From: Bacteroidota bacterium
GTDB taxonomy: Bacteria; Bacteroidota; Bacteroidia; Chitinophagales; Chitinophagaceae
DNA length: 9,413 nt
Assembly: GCA_023391315.1 (NCBI GenBank)
Contig: JAEWBD010000231.1
Coordinates: 1-9,413 of the forward strand
Direction of reading: 5' to 3'
Position 1 is the stretch's first letter; each line of letters opens with the position of its first letter. The notes under the pieces are model-generated. The model saw nothing but the letters and a program-made list of their open reading frames with translations. It was not told the DNA's origin and ran no database searches. The translations under genes were made by a program, and so were the position numbers. Of the stretch, positions 6,178-9,413 are shown in pieces.

Positions 6178-6591
6178 TTAAGCTTCAAGCGTTGCTTCAG
6201 ATGAAATCTTCATATTCAATGCTTTGCTGATGGGGCAATTTTCTTCAGCATTCTTTACACATTCATCAAACTTCTCCTTGCTTATACCCGGCACTTTGCC
6301 TTTTACAACCAGGTGAGATTCTGTAAGCACACCATTTTCAAAGTTGATATTGGAAGTTGTTTCAAGGCTCTCAGGCGTAAAGCCGGCTTCACCCAAAACA
6401 AAACTTAATTTCATGGTAAAGCAGCCGGCGTGGGCAGCCGCAACCAGTTCTTCGGGGTTAGTGCCCGTGCCTTCTTCAAATCTCGATTTATAAGAATACT
6501 GTGTATTGCTTAAAATACCGCTTTGTGTAGTTACTGTGCCATTTCCTTCTTTTCCTGAACCGCTCCAAACGGCTGTTGCATGTCTTTTCAT
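6178..6591 (-). CDS. osmC: OsmC family peroxiredoxin
   Basis: A 137-residue cytosolic protein closely matching the OsmC subfamily, thiol peroxidases that reduce organic hydroperoxides. SRFEEGTGTNPEELVAAAHA (36-55) and GCFTMKLSFVLGEAGFTPESL run parallel to E. coli OsmC, which I recall as TRFEGEKGTNPEELIGAAHAA. The catalytic pair is Cys57 and Cys119 (ENCPISKAL), with Arg37 and Glu47/Glu48 as the activating residues. Cys111 is an additional cysteine near the second catalytic one. The family works as a domain-swapped dimer. It is the first gene of a minus-strand run and diverges from csaA across 78 AT-rich bases, so its promoter should lie there. The acylase begins 41 bases after its stop, with no terminator seen. 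Family call very sure; osmC chosen over ohr because of the GTNPEEL motif. Confidence 0.93.
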   Translation of the reverse strand: MKRHATAVWSGSGKEGNGTVTTQSGILSNTQYSYKSRFEEGTGTNPEELVAAAHAGCFTMKLSFVLGEAGFTPESLETTSNINFENGVLTESHLVVKGKVPGISKEKFDECVKNAEENCPISKALNMKISSEATLEA

Positions 6592-6669
6592 AAAGATTAT
6601 TTTTTTGTTATTAATTTACGAACCAATTTATAGGTACAAATTATAAACAAAATTCACTAATAACAAAAT
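6592..6669. promoter_or_regulatory. Divergent promoter region between osmC and csaA
   Basis: These 78 bases are strongly AT-rich and must hold both start signals. On the minus strand TTTTG (6648-6652) and TAAATTGG (6623-6630), 17 bases apart, weakly resemble the Bacteroidota promoter pattern and would serve osmC. I could not pick a convincing csaA promoter on the plus strand. Neither gene has a Shine-Dalgarno site; both starts are preceded by A/T-rich sequence. Confidence 0.4.
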
Positions 6670-6999
6670 ATGATAAGCTGGGATGATTTTGAGAAGATCG
6701 ATATACGCTGCGGAACGGTTACAGAAGTACATGATTTTCCTAATGCAAGAAAGTCTGCATACCAGTTAACGATTGACTTTGGCGAACTGGGCATTAAAAA
6801 ATCATCAGCACAAATAACACAGCATTATTCAAAAGAAAATTTAAAGGATAAGCAGGTTGTTGCCATTGTAAATTTCCCTGTAAAACAAATAGCCAATTTC
6901 TTCAGTGAGTGCCTGGTGCTGGGTGTGTATGATGAAAACAATGATGTTGTATTACTGCAGCCGGAACGGAATGTAAGAAATGGGATGAAGGTGGGATAG
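6670..6999 (+). CDS. csaA: CsaA-type tRNA-binding protein
   Basis: A 109-residue stand-alone EMAP/Trbp111-type OB-fold protein, almost the same length as B. subtilis CsaA (110). DDFEKIDIRCGTVTEVHDFPNAR (5-27) is the family's first strand pair, IKKSSAQITQHYS (42-54) the central signature, VAIVNFPVKQIANFFSECLVLG (64-85) the core strands, and VLLQPERNVRNGMKVG the closing segment. All parallel CsaA closely. Members bind tRNA as homodimers; B. subtilis CsaA has also been described as a chaperone linked to protein export. The ATG is the first in frame and follows an A-rich leader. Downstream, 67 bases on, is the alkyltransferase in the same direction; the two may share a transcript. Confidence 0.93.
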   Translation: MISWDDFEKIDIRCGTVTEVHDFPNARKSAYQLTIDFGELGIKKSSAQITQHYSKENLKDKQVVAIVNFPVKQIANFFSECLVLGVYDENNDVVLLQPERNVRNGMKVG

Positions 7000-7066
7000 A
7001 GAAGCTGTGCGGCTGTGCGCTACGGGCTGCAGGTTTTGAGCCGTAAATTATGAACCATAAAGCCAA
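7000..7066. other. GC-rich spacer with tandem 8-bp repeat between csaA and the alkyltransferase gene
   Basis: The spacer begins with two exact copies of GCTGTGCG (7004-7019), followed by the related GCTACGGGCTGCAGG. A potential CGGCT (7011-7015) / AGCCG (about 7039-7043) pairing spans it. Its G+C content is clearly above that of the other spacers here. It may be a degenerate intergenic repeat or a leader structure. No T-run follows, so it is not an obvious terminator. Confidence 0.4.
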
Positions 7067-7567
7067 ATGGAAGAACTCTACTACACATATTATCAAAGCC
7101 CGATTGGCATGATAAAAATTGCAGGCACCGATCATTACATTGCTGAATTATCATTTATTGATAAGCCGGGGCAAATGAAACATGGCGAACCGGGCATAAG
7201 CGAGGTGATGCATCAGTGTACAGAACAATTAATAGAGTTTTTTAGCGGCAAGCGTAAAGAGTTTGATATTCCCGTTCACCAGCCCGGCACTTTTTTTCAG
7301 CAGAAAGTTTGGGGCGAACTATTGCAGATACCTTATGGCAAAACCATTTCCTATCTTGAATTAAGCCGCCTCATAGGCGATGAAAAAGCCGTACGCGCTG
7401 TAGCAGCCACCAATGGCAAAAACAGGATTGGCATTATCATTCCCTGCCATCGTGTAATTGGCAGCGATAAAAGCCTGGTTGGTTACGCCGGTGGCGTTTG
7501 GAGAAAAAAATGGCTGCTGCAACATGAGTTTAAAATTTCCCACGGCATACAAACACTGTTTGATTAA
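7067..7567 (+). CDS. ogt: Methylated-DNA--[protein]-cysteine S-methyltransferase (O6-alkylguanine repair)
   Basis: A 166-residue protein of standard Ogt/Ada-C length. It removes alkyl groups from O6 of guanine (and O4 of thymine) in DNA in a one-time suicide transfer to its own cysteine. The acceptor is Cys127 in the signature IPCHRVIG (125-132). Other active-site positions also fit: Tyr96 in KTISYLEL, the Arg finger Arg110 in AVRAVAATNGKN on the helix-turn-helix, and Glu154 in LLQHEF after the GYAGGVWRKKWLL stretch. The N-terminal half (YYTYYQSPIGMIKIAG, ITELSF-like strand, CTEQLIEFFSGKRKEFDIPV) is the usual RNase H-like domain. No Ada-type zinc or AraC domain is attached, so it is the constitutive Ogt form, not Ada. 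It converges on the lactonase gene, with a shared hairpin 8 bases past its stop. The symbol could equally be given as a generic MGMT. Confidence 0.94.
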   Translation: MEELYYTYYQSPIGMIKIAGTDHYIAELSFIDKPGQMKHGEPGISEVMHQCTEQLIEFFSGKRKEFDIPVHQPGTFFQQKVWGELLQIPYGKTISYLELSRLIGDEKAVRAVAATNGKNRIGIIIPCHRVIGSDKSLVGYAGGVWRKKWLLQHEFKISHGIQTLFD

Positions 7568-7604
7568 TAAAAAAAGCCGCAGATGCACAAATACATTTGC
7601 GGCT
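7566..7604 (-). terminator. Terminator between convergent ogt and lactonase genes
   Basis: An 11-bp stem, AGCCGCAGATG (7575-7585) with CATTTGCGGCT (7594-7604), contains one mismatch position that becomes a G-U pair in plus-strand RNA; the loop is 8 bases. The T-run (seven T) follows it on the minus strand, so it mainly ends the lactonase transcript 27 bases after that stop. It may also slow or end ogt transcription from the other side, where only AAATAATTT follows. Confidence 0.8.
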
Positions 7605-7630
7605 AAATAATTTAAAACCGCTTAATGATT

Positions 7631-8764
7631 TTAATTCACCGGCGTCATTACCAAACAAACCGGTTTCTGTACATCAATCTTAACATTGGTATCCTGCAGC
7701 AAGCCAAAGTTTTTATTGATAACAAATATCTGAACGGTATTATTGTTTTGACTGGCAACTAATAAAAATCTTCCTGTAGGATCAACCATCATACCACGCG
7801 GGTTGGCATTTACAGCCTGGGTACCGTTTTCCAGCAATGTGCCGTCTGTTTGCACTTTATACAAAGCAACATTATTGGCTGCCCCGCGGTTAGAAGTATA
7901 TAAAAATTTACCGTTTGGTGAAATAGCGATCTCTGCACTGCCACGGTCATTCTTATCACCTGCTGTTGTAGATGCGATGGTTTGTTTTGGTGTGAACTTG
8001 CCATCTGAATAACCATAAACAATAATATTGCCGGCAAGCTCATTTATTAAATAAGCTGTTTTCCCATCAGGGCTGAACACCATATGCCTTGGCCCAAAAC
8101 CATCATCTACAGTAACATAACCGGGATCATTTGCCGGCGTAAGCACGTCTTTTGCATCTGTGCCATTAAAATTATATTGATAAACACGGTCTGTTCCAAG
8201 ATCAGGAGAGAAAACAAATTTCTGGTCAGGAGAAAAAATAACCTGGTGCGGATGCGGCATTTCCTGGCGGGTAACGTTTACACCATAACCTTCATGGCCC
8301 ACCAACTGTACATGCGGCTGCAATGAACCATCATCGTTTGTTTTAAACACGGTAATATTTCCACCTGCATAATTAGCAGTAATAACATTCTTGCCGGATG
8401 CATCAATGCTCACATAACAAGGTGCATAACCATCTGTCGGCTGCTTGTTTAAAAACGTAAGCTGGCCACTTTTTTTATCAAATGCAAAGGCGCTCAGTTC
8501 TCCGGGCTTATCGCCACCGTTCTCGTTTACTGCATATACAAATTTTCCATCTTTTGTAACACACAACCACGATGGGTTTTGCACGCCGCTTGTTTTACTT
8601 ACAAGCGTTGCCTCGCCTTTATTGGGATTGAATTTATACACGTGAATGCCATCGTTTGCGCCACCATCTGTATAAGTGCCAACAAATAAATATTGAATAG
8701 GATTTTGAGCATTCAGATGCAGTATAGCAAACGCAGTAATTAATATTAAAAATATCTTTTTCAT
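7631..8764 (-). CDS. Exported lactonase-family beta-propeller (6-phosphogluconolactonase-like)
   Basis: A 377-residue protein of the YbhE/Pgl type, a seven-bladed propeller in which characterised members hydrolyse 6-phosphogluconolactone. Blade motifs are plain: LFVGTYTDGGANDGIHVYKF (26-45), NPSWLCVTKDGKFVYAVNE (63-81), HPHQVIFSPD (171-180), DLGTDRVYQY (188-197), GPRHMVFSPDGKTAYLINE (224-242), RGSAEIAISPNGKFLYTSNRG (274-294, split in naming only) and NPRGMMVDPTGRFLLVAS. Unlike E. coli YbhE it begins with a clear signal peptide, MKKIFLILITAFAILHLNAQ, with likely cleavage after AQ20 and no lipobox Cys. It is therefore probably periplasmic, where 6-phosphogluconolactone is not expected. A secreted sugar-lactone hydrolase is one inference; a non-enzymatic propeller is another. 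It has its own terminator (7566-7604) and is separated from the upstream T9SS gene by another, so it is likely monocistronic. Confidence 0.88.
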   Translation of the reverse strand: MKKIFLILITAFAILHLNAQNPIQYLFVGTYTDGGANDGIHVYKFNPNKGEATLVSKTSGVQNPSWLCVTKDGKFVYAVNENGGDKPGELSAFAFDKKSGQLTFLNKQPTDGYAPCYVSIDASGKNVITANYAGGNITVFKTNDDGSLQPHVQLVGHEGYGVNVTRQEMPHPHQVIFSPDQKFVFSPDLGTDRVYQYNFNGTDAKDVLTPANDPGYVTVDDGFGPRHMVFSPDGKTAYLINELAGNIIVYGYSDGKFTPKQTIASTTAGDKNDRGSAEIAISPNGKFLYTSNRGAANNVALYKVQTDGTLLENGTQAVNANPRGMMVDPTGRFLLVASQNNNTVQIFVINKNFGLLQDTNVKIDVQKPVCLVMTPVN

Positions 8765-8856
8765 ACAGTAACAATAAATTTTTTAATAGTTGTAAATGTA
8801 AAAGAAGATTAGAAAATTGACTTGTTAATTTAAGCATGAAAGTTATCAAAATAAAA
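8765..8856. other. AT-rich upstream region of the lactonase gene
   Basis: These 92 bases must hold the lactonase promoter, because a strong terminator closes the preceding gene at 8857-8882. The sequence is very AT-rich. I found no pair of boxes that fits the Bacteroidota consensus at a good distance, so no promoter is named. Confidence 0.4.
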
Positions 8857-8882
8857 GGGTTGCCTTTAATCAAAGGCAACCC
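8850..8882 (-). terminator. Strong hairpin terminator of the T9SS cargo gene
   Basis: A perfect 11-bp stem, GGGTTGCCTTT (8857-8867) and AAAGGCAACCC (8872-8882), with a 4-base loop. On the minus strand it is followed by TTTTATTTT. It lies 20 bases past the stop of the sorting-domain gene and would end that transcript. No T-run follows on the plus strand. Confidence 0.88.
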
Positions 8883-8902
8883 CTTTCAACATCATCATGC
8901 AT

Positions 8903-9413
8903 TTATTGTTTAATAAAAGCAGCAGATTGCGATGTTTCTCCATCAATTATTTTTATAAAATAAGTACCTGCAGCAAGTTTATTTACACTTATCTTATTAG
9001 CAAAACCGGGTTTGATTATACCCTGGAATACCTGTTTCCCGTTTTCGGCAAAAATTTGTATTACAACCGATTCTTTTTTAGATTGAAAACTAATATTAAT
9101 AAAATCCCGTGCAGGATTGGGATATACTTTTAACTGATCATTATCTTCAATAAAAACGTTGGCAGTAGCAGCATTCTGACCAAGTAGTTTTTGTATGCTG
9201 AATGCAGCAATTTTCGTGGTTGACCATTTGCCATTATCATCTTTAACTCTTACAAACAAACTATCAGCGCCGGCAGGTATTTCGCTATACAATATTTTAA
9301 ATTTAAAAGTACTGTCTTGTGAAACTGTTGCAAAAGTTTTTACCATTGTTTTACCAAAACCTTTATCATTCTTAAACAGGTATTCCACTGCAATTACATG
9401 AACAGTATCTGGC
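8903..9413 (-). CDS. C-terminal part of a T9SS-exported protein (type A sorting domain), 5' end missing
   Basis: The frame is open through the right edge (…TVHVIAVEYLFKNDKG), so the visible 170 codons are the end of a longer protein; a GTG at 9386-9388 is not a real start. Two parts are visible. The first holds a beta-sandwich-like repeat with SLFVRVKDDNGKWSTT at about 9262-9215, a phrase common in large Bacteroidota surface proteins. The second, from about 9130 to the stop, is a type A sorting domain: KVYPNPARDFINISF, then AENGKQVFQG, NKISVNKLAAGTYFIKI, ending SAAFIKQ. This domain directs passage of the outer membrane through the type IX machinery and is normally removed by PorU-type sortase with attachment to A-LPS or release. 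The function of the missing N-terminal part is unknown. A strong terminator follows. Confidence 0.93.
   Translation of the reverse strand, partial: PDTVHVIAVEYLFKNDKGFGKTMVKTFATVSQDSTFKFKILYSEIPAGADSLFVRVKDDNGKWSTTKIAAFSIQKLLGQNAATANVFIEDNDQLKVYPNPARDFINISFQSKKESVVIQIFAENGKQVFQGIIKPGFANKISVNKLAAGTYFIKIIDGETSQSAAFIKQ

Noticed and set aside
7067..8764. ogt and the lactonase as a functional pair
   Set aside because: They are convergent with a terminator hairpin between them and have unrelated functions.
8634..8879. Minus-strand 81-codon frame overlapping the lactonase start and the terminator hairpin
   Set aside because: It runs through a strong terminator and out of frame over the lactonase signal peptide; no recognisable protein.
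1..9413. tRNA or rRNA genes, insertion sequences, phage or defence genes
   Set aside because: Scanning both strands by eye I found no transposase, integrase, terminal repeats, tRNA-like cloverleaf or defence-family motif. A dedicated tRNA/IS search was not possible here.

Overview
The window reads as an ordinary chromosomal stretch from a Bacteroidota bacterium, probably Chitinophagia/Chitinophagaceae-like. The evidence is a C-terminal type IX secretion (T9SS) sorting domain at the right edge, translation starts without Shine-Dalgarno sites but with A-rich leaders, moderately AT-rich DNA with very AT-rich spacers, and candidate promoters resembling the Bacteroidota TTG / TAnnTTTG pattern. Genus-level placement is inference.

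Layout, left to right. (1) 1-1414, minus strand: an Lgt-like membrane protein cut by the left edge, preceded by an aldo/keto reductase 18 bases away; the pair looks like one operon, with a candidate promoter and inverted repeat at 1443-1509. (2) 1603-6591, minus strand: five genes in the same direction. In transcription order they are osmC (peroxide defence), a large membrane-anchored penicillin-acylase-family Ntn hydrolase, a small membrane protein, a GT4-type glycosyltransferase starting with GTG, and a Lys/Ala/Pro-repeat histone-H1-like protein ending at a strong terminator. The first three are closely spaced; the last two probably have their own promoters. (3) 6670-7567, plus strand: csaA (tRNA-binding OB-fold protein) and an O6-alkylguanine-DNA alkyltransferase, diverging from osmC. 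(4) 7575-7604: a hairpin terminator between convergent genes. (5) 7631-8764, minus: an exported beta-propeller protein of the 6-phosphogluconolactonase family. (6) 8857-8882: a strong terminator. (7) 8903-9413, minus: the C-terminal end of a T9SS-exported protein.

The genes are mostly housekeeping or stress/repair (OsmC, Ogt, CsaA, AKR) and envelope functions (Lgt-like protein, acylase, glycosyltransferase, T9SS cargo, exported lactonase). I see no mobile element, CRISPR array, tRNA/rRNA or defence system, and no convincing new multi-gene system. The points most worth a second look are the Lgt-like gene with no ATG/GTG start and a Leu where Lgt has its signature histidine, the paired AT-rich dyads in front of the histone-like gene, and the export signal on the lactonase.
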